From the NCBI GenBank assembly GCA_930367215.1, contig OV884060.1, forward strand, positions 177,765,253 through 177,829,252: DNA of 64,000 nucleotides, written 5' to 3'. The position numbers and the translations under genes are program-made. Origin of the DNA: Pollenia angustigena (taxonomy: Eukaryota > Arthropoda > Insecta > Diptera > Polleniidae). Below the pieces are notes generated by a model, which saw nothing but the letters and a program-made list of their open reading frames with translations, had not been told where the DNA came from and searched no databases. Below, one piece after another: positions 32,478 to 47,400 of this stretch (positions within the stretch are counted from its first letter, which is position 1; each line of letters starts with the position of its first letter).

Positions 32478-35400
32478 CTAAAAAGATACCAGTTAGTTTG
32501 TTTATTTAGAAAATTTAATGTTAAAAAGCCATGGAATTAAAATAAAAAATTCTAAGTGGACTCAATTTTAATATTACTGAGCGCATAATCTACAATTAAA
32601 AAATATTCAAAACATTTTAAAGTGACAAGCAGTGTTGTCAATTCATGTGTAATTTTACTTTTTCAATAATTTTTTACAGTCCAGATTTCCTATTCGAACA
32701 TTGAGATTTTGTAATTTTTTTCAGTTTCCATCACAGCCAAAATCAGGATTAAAAAAAACTGAAGTTAAAACTAAAAACTGTCGAGCAAAAAACAAAAATT
32801 TATATACATTTTTTCGCTTTTTGAGTTGGTTTGACAGCAATTGTTTACATTTAATGAATCAGAAGTTAAAGCAACAGTTTTTTAACCAATGACAAATGAA
32901 GTAGAAGAAATGGCAGTTTTTCTACTTTGACACCAATTTTTTAAACGCTGGTCAAAATTGTTTTTTACAACCTGACTGTTTTTCACTTTCCATCTCCGAG
33001 AAAATAATCTAGTGTAAAATTGTATTGTCTGGGTTTCCACTATGAAAGTTTTCTTTCAGAGAGTCTGAGTTTATTTATTTATTTCATTAAATGTAATATA
33101 AAAAGCCACTCTAGGCCAATTAAAATATATATTACAAAGCAGTGTGAGTGAGTGAGTTTATTGGTGAGAGGGGAGAGAAGAATAGCATGCTTAAAACAAA
33201 CTGTAAAATTTGATTTTAATTAGTTTGTTTTTGCGCTATTTAATAAAAAAAAGTGAACATTCTAGAGATTTCTGAATTTAAGAAGTACATAAAGTTTTAT
33301 TAAATAAAAAATTAATTTGAATAAAATTGCACCATATAATTTTTTTTATACATTTTGCAAATAATTGAATAGTGTGGAGCAAACCGACTACTATGAAGCT
33401 ATAAAGTACTCAATAATATTGTGAAAAAATTTGTTTTATTTAGGCTGGTACAAAACATGTTTGGACATAAATGATGCGCTTGGATACGAGACGTTATACA
33501 TGTTCATCCAGTCTTTTTTACTACAACAATTCGTAAGCTTTGTTTTTTTTTTTTGTAAGCCTTACAATTTTACTGCAAATAAGCAATATTGATAAGGTTT
33601 TGCAAGGCGAATTAATTCTAGCAGTGCTACTTGTTTGATTTGTGTGCGCATAATTTTGCTACATATGTGTAATTCGATGCAGCCATGTGTAATTTCCGAA
33701 TTCTTCATGGGCAACACTGGTGGCAAGGTTTATAAGCTATATTTATTTACGCACTACTTTTGCTGTACGAAACACCCTTTTTAAAACTAATCTTTAGAAG
33801 AACATCCTGCTCCCCTTCTCCACATAAGTATTCTCTAATAAGACTGCTAGCTCATAACTTTCAGTAAGAGTACTAGCGGGCTGTGCTAATCCTCAAAAAA
33901 AAATTAATTCAATGATTCTCTATACTCTAGTATAGAAAAAATTAATTTTTTATTATTTATTTACTTACCAATATCATCTGATATAACTTCCACTTTTTCT
34001 ACTGGTTTTGCTGGTGTATCAATTATTTGCCCTTCATTTCTTAAACTATGAGTGCTCCATGAGCCATCTTTGTGCAATTGTATTTCAGTATCATCTGGTT
34101 TAAGTAAATTCGATGCTAATACTTCTTGGAAGTAGCTTAACAATACAGAGTATAAATATGAAAATATTTTTAGTATTTGAGGGAGAAAAATAGTAAAAAA
34201 AAAATACTAACCCATCAATTACCAGATTATCATAAACGGCAGGTTTATCACAAACTGGGCAATTCCAAGTCGGCTTACGTTCATTCATTTGCAGGTAAAG
34301 ACTAGCATCAAAACATTGCAAATGTGAACATGTTGAAGCGCGACATGGAATAGACATTTTCATTTTACCCAAGGGACAATTTAAAGATACCTTTAACATA
34401 GTCGTAGCAATTTCACAGTCAGCATCTTCCGTTAGTTTTTCTTTGACTAAACAGATATAAATTTGTTATTTTTGTGTAAGGAAACAAAATTAAAAATACA
34501 AAATAGAAAACATACTTAGAGCTCTGGTATAGTCGGCCGGTTTAACACCCTTTTGTTTCATTCTTTGCAATAGTTGAGCTGATGTTAATTTCTTAACTAA
34601 ATAAACAGCAATACAGTAGCCTCGTGTATAATCAGGACACCACTGCACAGTTATTGTATTAGTTACTGTCGGCGATAGTTTAACATTCGATGTAACATTT
34701 ACTGGTCTCGGTGGTCGTTTTGGTTCGACATTGGGACGATTTGTTGGAATGACATTCTAACACAATCATTAACAAATAATTAATTTAGAAATTTTAAAGA
34801 GATAATGATGTAAGTTTTGTTACTCACTGGCAGTTGACATAATTTATTATTCACTTTAACACTGACACTAGGTGGAAAACAATCCTCTTGGTCGCATGAT
34901 GTTTCCAATAGGCAGAATCTCAACTGCACTTGTATAGCATGTTCTATTTTCGAACTATTGCGTATGTCACGATTTGATGCTATTTCTGTAGCCTGCTGTG
35001 GTGTAAGTGTGAAATAAAATGGTACTTCCTGTATACGCTGAGCATTACGAGGTACTAACGACGATGGTTTAATCAAAGTGCCCAGCACATCATAAAAAGC
35101 TAATTTCTTTAAACGAACGTCTGGATGAATGGGCATTTGAGTAGGTATGGCATGTAGGAATGGTACTACATTATTGCCGGGAGGAACGCCAGCCTGTAAA
35201 CCAGCTTGACTTGCAGGATTTAAGATTTGTTGAGCTGTTCCCATTTGAGCCGCAGCATTGGCACCAACCATGCCACCTGCATTAGGTTGCATTTGCATTT
35301 GTGAATACATTCTTTTTGGATCCGTTGGACCGTATTGATTGGCTTGCTGTTCAATACTGAAAAATAATCATAATAAAGAGTTTTTACAAGCAAATAACAA

Positions 35401-38400
35401 TATGAACATCTACTTACATAGATTGCGTGTAGACTTCGCGAACTTTTGGTGCAATTAATTCAAAATTAGTACGCAATAATGCTAAAATTCTACGCTGATA
35501 GTCTATTTTGCGTCCGGCAAAGGAAATGTTTAAATAAGAAAGTATCTTTTGTAGTTCAACCACACGAAGAAGACTTATCATTTCCTCACATTCCTAGAAA
35601 ATATATAGAATTTTTAATATATATTTTTGCAGCTTATTTTGAAAAATTTGCTCTTTTAAAAAAAAATTCAGTTTTATATAATGTTTATTAAGTTCAATTA
35701 TTAAAAATTGATTAAGCTTGAGGTCTTTTTATAAATTAGGGAATGGTAAATGGATTCCAAAATCGTTTTTCGATTTTTCGATCGACTTTTTTTATTTCGG
35801 TTTTTGAGATCGATTAATCGAACCTCAAAATCGATTTTAAAATCGATTTCAAAATTGTTCAAGATTAATTTGCAAACTTTTTCCTTATATCACAAAGGGG
35901 AAACACCAGAATTTTTTGGCAAACTACTAGAGAAATTGAACTAAGATTTTTACGGCTTGTAGATAGGTCTGACTACTGTTTATAATTTTCCTGCAAAAAG
36001 TGAAAATGTGTTAATTTTGAGATGGCCTTTAGAGGAACAAGTGCGATACGTATGTAGATTTCACATTAAAATTGTGTTCTTGTGTAGTCAATCAGACTTG
36101 TCACATAAATCAATTCCGTTCGAAAGTGAATTCGAATCTTGCTTCACATAAAACAAAATCACTTTTGATTTATTTCTGTGACATGCCTGAATGTATGGAT
36201 AGTATGTCAAAGGATTATAACAATAGTTCCTGATCAGTGGCGACTGTTTCTTTGCAAAGTTACTATTAAGTTAGATTTAGAAAACAAACGTTTGCATGTC
36301 ATTTCACTCTTCTTATAACTAGATTTAAATGTCGCTCACACACTGGTCTGTTTGAATATTAGCGTATTTCAACAGAAATGTCATGGTTTAATTCACCTGT
36401 TGTGTTTCTATAATATGTTGATTTTCACAAAGCTGGCTTTCAATGTTTGGTTCAGTACAATATGTTTGGACTGTTTTGTTCACTGTCCATTGATTACTTT
36501 AATTTCTGAAAAACAAGAGCCCCCATATTAAAGTTGAAAGTAAACCAAGGGCACTAATAGGTAAATACGTAAAACTTCAACTTTAAATTCAGAAAACTGC
36601 ATAAACATACCACCTACACACGTATGTACGCACAAAAAAAAATCTCAAGTTATATTGTGCATGCCCATAATTTATTGATTTAATTAAGATTTAAATTAAA
36701 AATTGCCAAAATTTTGATAAAAATTAAAAAATCGATTTTAAAAGCCCAATAATCGATTTCAGTATAAAATCGCATACCCAAATTCGATTGCAAAAAATCG
36801 ATTCTTTTTACAACAAAATCGATTTTCGATTGGAATCGAAATCGATTTACCATTCCCTAGTCCAAATATCTCTTTTATACTGCATATTAAAGTTAACCCA
36901 TTCAATTTAATGCAAATTATAAACTCCACAACATTTTATGTAGATTTTGGAATTGACTCTAGCTATTTTTCTGAACTCGTCTTAAACTACTTCTGAAGTT
37001 TCGACTTGGAGACAGAGAAAGTCAAGTAGCATTAATTGCATAATATGGCAATTTTTCGTTATGAGGGAATTACAATTGTATTCTTCAAATGCAATACGCT
37101 TAATTTGTTGTCTTAAATATTTTGGATTTTAAGCAAATAAACAATCACCCTTATCGTATTTGGCGTATTTAAGTAGGTACTCAGATAAAATTTAAAATTG
37201 TCATGTAACATATACATATAATACAACAGTTAAACCACACTTTGAATATTGTTCAACATTGTTATTCCTTGGAAGTCAAGAGATGAAGATTAGACTGCAA
37301 AAGCTCCAAAATAAAGGTATGCGATGTATTTTACGGGAACATGGACGATCTCATCAAAATGATATGTTACAAAAATTGCAGTGGCTATCGATCAATCAAA
37401 GACTGGTAATGAATGTTTTAATTTGCATATTCAAAATGAAGAATGGATTGTTGCCAAACTACATGCAAAAACAATTAACATACGTAGCGAATGTTCAACC
37501 GTACAATCTGCGTAATGTAGGTGATTTTAGGCTAGACTTTTGTAGAACAAATTTTTAGAATTAAAAATTGAAAGTAACTTTTATATTTTTAAAAGAGAAA
37601 TTGTTTTTTATATAAAAAGATTATATTAATGTAATTAAATCCATAGATATAAGAATTTTGTATATTAATAGCTTAAGGCTAAATAAAAAAAAAAAAAAAA
37701 AAAAAATCGACTTTTATAAGCAATTTTAAATTGACAGTGAATTATATAATCCATTTTCCAGTCCGCGACTTCATTTATCAGAATTTTTTCCGGTTTTACT
37801 GGTTTGTGCTAATACAGAAATTTTATGTTTAAAATTAATTAAAAAAAAACCGAATGTGAGAATTTAAAGCAACCCAAGAAGGGATTGAAAAGCATTCAAC
37901 TACGGCAGAAGAAGATTTTGGACTTCCATATTGTCATCAATAACTTTTAATACAAGACGACTTATAAGACAATGTCGGTTATACCTTCCCACCTAGAGTT
38001 TGGAAAACAACAAATCCTGACACAAAGCCGATATAACTGTCCTGCATAGCAGAGAACGGCTTTGTGTGATTGCAAAAAAATCCCATTTTATGAACACCAT
38101 CAAAAACAATCTCTTGCGTTCATACACAGGGTTGTTAGATGTGACGATTTTTCGTCATTTTGACGATTTTTTTGATAAAATACAGTAAAATGACGACTGA
38201 CGATTTTTTTACTAAAAGTAATAGTGTGATGACGATTTTCTGGCATCAATAAAACACTTACAAGAAATATTTACAATTATGTGTATTGGAAATAGTCCAA
38301 AACTTAACAATTAATTTATCGAAATACAAAAATTATTGGAAATTAAACAAAAAATTGTTCCCCCTTCACAAACCAGATCGCTTTCATTAGAAGCATTCGT

Positions 38401-41400
38401 AATTAAAATCCTACAATTATATGAATGCCATCGCTTTTTAAAAATTGATTAAATCCGCTTTGCGTTTTTATGATTCCGATTTGCGTCGCTATATACATAC
38501 TATTGGATATTTTCTATTCTATTTCTATTTGCGTGTTAGGTAAGTTATTCTAAGCATAGTTAGGAAGTAAGAAGTTCATTCTTAAAAGAAGTTGTGTGGA
38601 AAAATGAGTGAAAAGAAAACAAAATGCATTTGTTTGGAACTAAAATTGGACGTAATAAATAAAAATGTGCCTTAAAAGTATTTTCTTTTAAAAAGAACAG
38701 TACTTAGTAACTCCTACCCCAAAGGGTTCAATTGAGTTCGTATTTAGTATTCATTTCCATTAAAAGCTTTTTATATTGTAAAAAATTGTTCTATATAGGT
38801 ACTAGATTGATACTTTGCTTCTTCATACACAAGGTATATAATATTTACCTTATTTATAAACATATTATATATTATTATGTATAAACGGATATATTCAGGT
38901 ATGTGATAGAACACCTTTTTGAAAACGAAGCAATTCAAACCCGATATCGTTTTCTTTATACCTATGTACCTATTTAAACATTGATTCCTTATAAATATGT
39001 ATCTTTATACATATGTAAGTACATAGTTTTTTAGGCAAATCACAAATGCGTTGAAAAGGCATTACAAATAAAAACAATGCACGAATTTCGCAACCGTTGT
39101 GCAGTGAATACAGTAAAAATGCTATAATGAGCTCAAAGCATTGTTTAAAGAAAAGTTGTAGAGTTAATAAAGCTATTCATTTTAGTGTTTAATTGCAATA
39201 CTGCGTTTATGATGTCAGCCAAAGTTTCATACATAAATATATACCTATCTACATGCATATGTACATAGGTATGTATATTAAGTAAATTTTAACGTTTCAA
39301 ATTTAATTTTTATGTAGATACTAGGGTATTCATTCGGTTAACCGTCAACCGGTTAACCGATTAATAACTACTCGATTAACTGATCGGTTAATTTCAAATT
39401 GGCTTTTTTCGATTAACGTTTAATCGTTAATTTCAGTCGATTAACCGAAGTAACAAAATTTTCAATATTTTGTAGTATTATAACATATTTTTTTTGTGTT
39501 TTTAATTATTTGTTTCGTCTCATATACAAAATGTATTTGTTTAGAAAATATTTTTTAATACAAACAAAAATTACAATTTTTTTCAATGTTTTTTATCTTC
39601 ATCATCGATCAACATGAATGTGGCGAAAAATGGGTTAAATATTTGATTGCCAACACCTTTTTTTGTTTTACGTACTTTTTTGGGATGTGTTTCTTCTCAT
39701 ATCAGTCTTTTAACAGAATTAACCGAAACAATTAGAAGTGTTAAAATTTAAAACAACTTTAATGGCATAATGGAGTATTTTATATGTTTAGAGAAATCCT
39801 GGAAATGGACTGAGAAATTAGACATTCATCTACGATAAGTGAAATAATATTTTCCAAGTCAAATTTTGTTAAACGAAAGAAAAGAGTCGCTTTAATCCTA
39901 AACATTTAAAATAAATAACTTTTTTTAAAGATTATTTTATAAGATCTCCTTTAACTATTGCAATAACTAATAAAATTATCTCAGTTTATTATACCCACAC
40001 CACAATAGTGGAGAGGGTATTATGCATTTGTGCTAATGTGTGTAACGCCTTAAAATATTGGTCCTAGACCCACCTTAAAGTATACCGATCGTCTTAGAAT
40101 CACTTTCTGAGTCGAACTAACGATGTCCGTCCGGCTGGCTGGCTGTCCATGTAACCTTGTGCGCAGAGAACAGGTCGCAATTTTGGAGATAATTTGATGA
40201 AATGTGGGTCATAGGTTTTTATTGGCACAAGGACCAAGCCTATTAAAAATGGGCCGAATCGTAGGACCACGAGGGAAGATAGGGGGAAATTTCTTCCTCT
40301 CAGAAACTATCAAACCGATTTCAATGAAATTTAAAACATAGATAGAACCATATCTATATGGACAAAAAATGGATGCATTTTTTAAAAATTAGGACCACGA
40401 GGGGAGATAGGGGCAATTTCTGTCTCTCAAACCGATTTTAATGAAATTTAAAACATAGATAGATCCATATCTATATGGAGACATTAGCTATACAGTTTTT
40501 CAAAAATAGGACCACAACGGGAGGTAGGGGGCAATTTCTGCCTCTCACAAACTTTCAAACCGATGTTCATGAAGTTTATAAACATATATAATTCTATATT
40601 TATATGGACATATAAGCATGATGTGTTTTTAAATACTGTGGTGTAGGGTATCATATGGTCGGGCTTGACCGACTATACTTTTTTACTTGTTTTTGTTTAC
40701 ATATGTCAGTCTCCGACTAGCTCTCATTGCGTACGGTAGTTTTGCTTCTCTTGTAAATAATTATCAAAAACACTTTTGCAAACTAACGGTTCTTAAAATA
40801 TTTCATTTAAAAAAAAGTGCTTTTGTTGTTTCATAGAAAATCCCTGCAAGAGGAAAAAAAGGCAGTGATTTTCCAGATTTACCAACTCCAACCATTAACA
40901 ACAACAACAATATACCAAAATACGTGTTAATCAAGTCCTCGGACACAAACAAAAACTTATCAACTCTAAGCCCTTTCGCAATCAAAAAAGGAATTGAAAA
41001 TATTACCACGGAATTTAATTTGATCTCTTTGCTTCGGGACGGAAGTCTGCTTTTCTTAGTTCGCAACGCGCGTGCTGCGGAAAAGTTCCTTAAAACGAAA
41101 TCACTAGCAAATTTATGCCAAATCACTTGTAAGTTCCATGATACACTCAATTCCGTTAAGGGTTTAATTTATGCTTTGCCTTATACCTTGCCTAATACAT
41201 GTTCCTGAAAATGAAATCATACAAGAAATGAAAAATCAGAGTGTTACAGAGGTTTATAAGTTTACTAAGCCCAGCGAAGATGGAAAGTCCCGAATACCAA
41301 CCGGAAAAATGATACTTACATTTGATCTTTATCGCCTACCCACAACGGTCAACGTTGCATGGTAAAAATGCAAAGTAGATCATTACATCCCCAACCCGAT

Positions 41401-44400
41401 GAGGTGCAAAAATTGCCAATTACTTGGCCATACGAAAAACCGATGCAGGGGGAACACAACTTGTGCTGACTGCAGTTTACCACCACACGCACCCGAAAAA
41501 TGTACTCGGATATTTTGCATTAATTGATCCGGGGAACACTCCTCAGCAGACAACAAATGCCCTCGTTTCCTACAGATGAGAGAGATTCTAAAAATTAAAA
41601 CTAAAAATTATTGCAATATGGCCGAAGCTCGTCGCAAATACAGGTAAAGCAATCCTGCCCAAACATCTGAACTAAATTCTTTTGCAGCTGTAACCGCTAA
41701 CACCCTTGAAAATCGAAAAGAAGTACCTAACAAACATACAGTCAGCGTCAAAAGAAAGTGTACACCGAAAAGTTCAACATTTATAAGTCCGTAGATGTTA
41801 AAAGGGGGAGAGTACAAAAAATCTGTTTTTATGTTTTTGAAGTGTATTCAGTCAGTACTTGTTTATTTTAATAAAAAAAAATTGGTCTATATTTCTTCTT
41901 CATTTTCAAATTAACAATAATCTCAGAAAACGCCTTATTTTACGCGTCAAAAAATAGGGTACAATCTCATATTATTTCCATGTTCCTGCGTCATAAAGGT
42001 AATTTGACCCCTAGTTTTTTGTTTTTTTCTTCTTAAAATCATATTACGGATGTTTAATTATCTTTTTTATCTATACTGATCAATTAAAACTCAAGTTAAC
42101 ATTAGTTTGTAAATAATAGTCAACATGGGTAAGCAGACTACAGTAGAAACTCGTAATTTAGTGGTAAAATTGGCATCTGAAGGCAAATCTTTGAGAGAAA
42201 ATGGCAGTACTATTGGCAGATGTCGTAAAGTACAAAAATGTGAAAAATGTTAAAGACCTTCTATAATATCGAGCCCTAACAGCGAAAATAGTGTAAGCGA
42301 CATGATTTTCAATTTTCGTTTTTTTTGATAAATTACTTTATTGGCAACACTTGCATCATCTCCTAAAATATCAAGGTCATATAATGTACCGTTACGATTT
42401 TATAGCCAAAACAATTTTAGTGTAAGCGACAAATTTCATACAAAATTTAATATGTAATAAAACAAAAAAGCTCTCTCCTGTAAAATTTGATTTTTGGCGC
42501 TTACATTATTTTCGCTGTTAGGGCTCGATATAGTGCAAACAATAGTGCGAAGAGTAAAGGCTAATCCCTGGCGCAGTACAGTAAAAATAGCAGAGGAACG
42601 AGCAATAACATTAGGAGCAAGTGTTAGCGACAGTACTGTTCGCCAAGCACTACATGAACATGGGATATACCGTAGTGTTCGCAGAAAAAAACCACTTGTA
42701 TCTGTAAAAACCAAAAAAATCGTCTGGAATATGCGAAAAAGCATAAAAACAAAGATAAATAAATATTTTTTGTCCCATAAAGAAAAAATAATTTTGTTGT
42801 GTTGCTTTTTCGCATATTCCAGACGATTTTTTTGGTTTTTACAGATACAAGTGGTTTTTTTCTGGGAACACTACTAAATTACGAGTTTCTACTGTAGTCT
42901 GCTTACCCATGTTGACCATTATTTACAAACTAAAGTTAACTTGAGTTTTAATTGATCAGTATAGATAAAAAAGATAATTAAACATCCGTAATATGATTTT
43001 AAGAAGAAAAAAACAAAAAACTAGGGGTAAAATTATCTTTATGACGCAGGAACATGGAAATAATATGAGATTGTACACTTTTTTTTGACGCGTAAAATAA
43101 GGCGTTTTTTGAGATTATTGTTAATTTGAAAATGAAGAAGAAATATATGACAAATTTTTTTTTATTAAAATAAACAAGTACTGAATACACTTCAAAAACA
43201 TAAAAACAGATTTTTTGTACTCTCCCCCTTTTAACATCTACGGACTTATAAATGTTGAACTTTTCGGTGTACACTTTCTTTTGACGCTGACTGTACGTCA
43301 CAACCCGCTACAACAACGCCGACAAACTTGACATCAACAAACAACAATACAACCCAAACAACCAATGAATCAAAGGATAAAACTCTTTCACCAAAAGCAA
43401 CAACAAACAACAAAAAAAACTTACAAAAATTACCCTCAAACAACGAAATCGTATCTATAACTACCTCTCAAACAATGGAAATTACCACGGACGGAAAAAT
43501 TATGACTGATGAGTCTCCCACAACAAGCGGCTTCACAACGAATAAATATATGCCAACAAAAACAACCAACAATAACAACAAGTCATTAATCTCTCCTACC
43601 GAATACGACCATGACGTTTTGGTCTCCCCAATTTCCCACTTAACTCAATCTTTACTAAAGAAGAATGATTATTTTGTATCACTGAGTGACGATGAGTCTC
43701 TCGGCGACGCCAAAATGGATCAGGAAACAACGTAACAACGCTAAATAATATAACACCAGATCCTTACAACAACCAGGGGGCTGCTCCGGAGTTTTGGTTG
43801 GGGGGGCGCGACCCGGGCAGATTGTAATGCATAGGCTTGCTCGGGCCGTTTTTCCCTGTTTGAGTCCTCGGAAACGCCCCCAGCTCAGTACAAAATAGAC
43901 AATAATAAAAACTAATCCAACGAAAATACTAATAATCTAATTTACTCTTTACCATGGACTTCGTAATATTGCAGTGGAATATACACGGTTTTCTAAATAA
44001 TTATACTGAGCTTTAGTTACTCTTAAGGGATCTTAACCCCACCGTCATCTGCCTTCAAGAAACACTTTGTGCATACAACTTTACACTTTCTCCTCCAACA
44101 AAATACAAAGCTTACTTCACAAACTCATCACAAAATACCACTTTAAAGCAAGGCACGGGAATACTTATAGAATCTGACATTCCTCACAAACAAATTCACA
44201 TAAACTCGGATTATCAAATTGTTGCCGTCGAAATAAATCTCAACATGAAGTTTACCGTTCTATTAATATATATCCCTCCAGCTCAGGACATTTCTGTCCG
44301 TGATTTATCTAACGTAATTTCCTCCTTCAGAACCCCTCTTCTAGTCGTTGGGGACGTCAACGGCTGGAACACGATTTGGGGTTCCACTACTAACAATAAA

Positions 44401-47400
44401 AGAGGAGTTCAGGTAGAAAGTATAATAGCCGGTACTGGGCTATGATTGCTGAATGATGGGAGCCCTACCCATTTTTCAACTCATAATACTTTTTCCCACA
44501 TAGATATCTCACTTTGCTCGGTAAATTTACTCCCACTGACCACCTGGAGTACTCTTGGCGACCTGCACGTTAGCGACCACTATCCTATTAATCAATATTA
44601 TATCAATAAAATTCTCGGATAAACATAACTCTGCAATAAGAAAAAAATTTTTAGTTGAACACGCTGACTGGCCTAACTACTCGCACAAAGCAGAAACAGA
44701 ATTGATCAACCGGGATCTTGCATCATCTAGCAACAAAGACGCTGCTACAATAACCAAAGCTATACGAACTGCAGCAAACCATTTTATACCTCAAACGAAG
44801 GGCTGCCCAAAGTCAGACGCAACCCCGGTCCCTTGGTGGAATCCATTTCTGCAAAGCCTGCGTACACTAAAAATGGAAAAATGGAGAAAGTTCAAAAGGA
44901 TGCCAAATCAAGACAATCTCTTAGCCTATAAAAAACAAAATGCAAAGTTTAGATATGAAGCGAAAAGAGCAAAACACGTATGCTTTGAAAAGTTCACCCA
45001 AACGATCAACCGGGACACCACCACTACAAACATCTGGAACAAGATAAACAATATCTCAGGAAGGCATAACTCTACCATCATCAAAGTGATCAGCACACAT
45101 AACAAAACTCTAACCGATCGAGTTCAAATAGCTAACCGCTTCGGACGCGAATGGGCCAAATACGCATCTGATGAAAACTTTTCTGTCCCATTTAATACAA
45201 CAAAATATACACCAATTACTACTGCACTAAACAACACAGACAAGTATGCCAATATAATGGAGGAACCAATTACCAAGATAGAGCTAACCAACTGTTTGCG
45301 GAAAGTCAGGGGCATTTATCCTGGTTTTGACCGCATCTCCTACGACATGATAAAAAATCTATCACACCTCTGCAAAACAAAATTACTAAAAGTTTACAAC
45401 ACAATTTTTACCAGCGGGTCTATACCCCATATGTGGAAACTCGCTATCATAGTTCCCCTTCCTAAGAACAAAAATGCTACCTCAGTGCTGGACTACCGGC
45501 CGATATCTCTGCTGCCATGCCTGTCAAAAATTATGGAGCGCATCATTGCCACCCGATTATCCTGGTTCTTATAGAAAAAAAGACTTATAGCAACCGAGCA
45601 AGTAGCATTCAAAGCTAACAAAAGCTGTGATGACGCTCTAATGCACATAGACTGCTACATAACTAAAGCGCTATCTGCGAAGAACCATGTGACTATTTTG
45701 TCAATTGACTTCGAGAAGGCATTTGATCGAGTCTGACCCCATGTCATTCTTCGTAACTTAAAAGCCTGGAGCGTTGGTCCAAAAATTTACAAATTTGTGG
45801 AATCATTTCTATCAAAAAGGCAATTCAAGGTCATAATAAACGGACACCCTTCAGATTCATACACCCTCGCAAACGGTATTCCCAAAGGTTCCCCACTCTC
45901 CGTGGTTCTGTTTCAAATCGCATTTGACGAAATAAGCAAAATCATTTATAAACATTCCACCGTTGATCACTGCCTATATGCAGAGACAACAGAAATCCTG
46001 AAAAAAGTATTACACGACATTGATAAGTGGTCCGTATATATGCAGGAAAAAACTTTGCGACGCCGCACTGTAGCTGAAAATTGAATTTCATCGGCCAAAA
46101 GTCCAATTTTTTGTCATCGCCGATTTCAAAAATTTTAATGCCATTCGATAGCAAACATATTAGAACTAAGGTATCCAAAAAACTAGATTAAAATATTGAT
46201 AATTGTGGCTGTGGCATGCTGCTGGAAACAAATATTTTATGTTGTTTTAGAAAAAAATTAATTTTTGTAAATAATTTGTATTGTGGTTATTTTGTAAATT
46301 TGATCAGAACTTAATTACGATTTCTCGCAAACCGTTATCAATAATGGGTCGAAATTTTTTTTTGTTATATTAGTGGGATAGTAGTCTTTAAAAAGTGGTT
46401 CATTACATCACTGTATCATTTATACCTGATGTGTTATTAAATGTTTCCCCAGGTTCTATATTTTAGTTAAATCCGAATTTTAGAGGAGTAGAACTTGTTA
46501 GGGTCAAAATGGGTTAAAGAGATTTTAGATTTAGAAACTGTCCTCTTTAACCCCATATATACTTGTTCAACTGTTTGGAACTGTCTGTTGAACACTTTTT
46601 TCATTTTAATGAAATTACTCGCAACATTTTTTTTGCTATTTTATTTAAACTGCTCATATGACTGAAATATAACACAAGGGTTTACGAACGTTTTGTTTTG
46701 AAAAATTATTTTGCTTCTTATGAACGGCTGAACATATTTGAATGAAATTTTAAACTGTCATAGCCGGATAGCTTTTGAGTTGAATTGAAAGAATGGAGGG
46801 TCGGGAGTGTGACTTGCGGACCTCTAAAATTGGTAACCTCGGAAATTCAAACTTTTAAAAAATTCACCAAAAATATTTTATGGATTTCAAAAAAAATTAA
46901 ATTTAAGGTGTGCTAAAAAAAAATATGCTTAAATTTTTAGGTAATCTCCTTTGCCTTTGGAGATATTCGGATAAAACGGATTTTTTGGCTTGATTTTAAA
47001 ACGGTTTTTCTAGTTTTTTAATCGGACCGATTATACCTGCTGTGTTATTAAATATTTTTTCAGGTTCTTTATTGTAGTCAAATTGAAATTCAGAAGTATA
47101 GAATTTATGAGGGTCAAAAGGGGTTAGAGAGATTTTACTAGCTGTAGGAAGGTGAAAGTGTCTTCTTTAAACCCAAATGCACTTTTGTACCTGTTTGGAC
47201 CAGCCTATAGAACACTTTTTTAGTTTGTGTAAAATTATTCGCAACATTTATTTTGCTCTTTTTATTTTACCTATTCATATGACTTGAATATAAATGTACC
47301 AAGCCAAGTTGTGCTAGGTATTTTATATTATATAATTACCAATACCTGTGGGATTTTAAGCGTATCCTACTTTAGCCCAATTTAGTTTTTTATTCTACCT

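Larger units (their letters stand above)
41739..43293 (+). mobile_element. Tc1-like element with about 420-bp inverted ends (foldback form)
   Basis: The ends CAGTCAGCGTCAAAAGAAAG and CTTTCTTTTGACGCTGACTG are flanked by TA on both sides. The two arms match for about 420 bp, including the transposase start codon region. The pairing also includes a second inverted block, 42674-42746 against 42805-42873. The right half is therefore an inverted copy of both the terminus and an internal coding segment. It carries its own MITE. It is inserted in LINE ORF1. Confidence 0.82.
40860..43735 (+). pseudogene. LINE ORF1 (gag-like, three CCHC knuckles), interrupted
   Basis: The frame runs [20 protein letters not shown], then after a frameshift [20 protein letters not shown] and [16 protein letters not shown], then three knuckles: [28 protein letters not shown] and [15 protein letters not shown] Tc1-like element splits it at a TA. 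The frame resumes at 43296 ([18 protein letters not shown]) and ends with an acidic tail ([18 protein letters not shown]). Known role: RNA-binding particle protein of I/jockey-type LINEs. Frameshifts near 41165 and stops in the knuckle region make it dead. Confidence 0.78.

Noticed and set aside
43798..43870. GC-rich stretch between LINE ORF1 and ORF2 as a promoter or CpG island
   Set aside because: It is the normal inter-ORF spacer of the LINE; short and without other signals.
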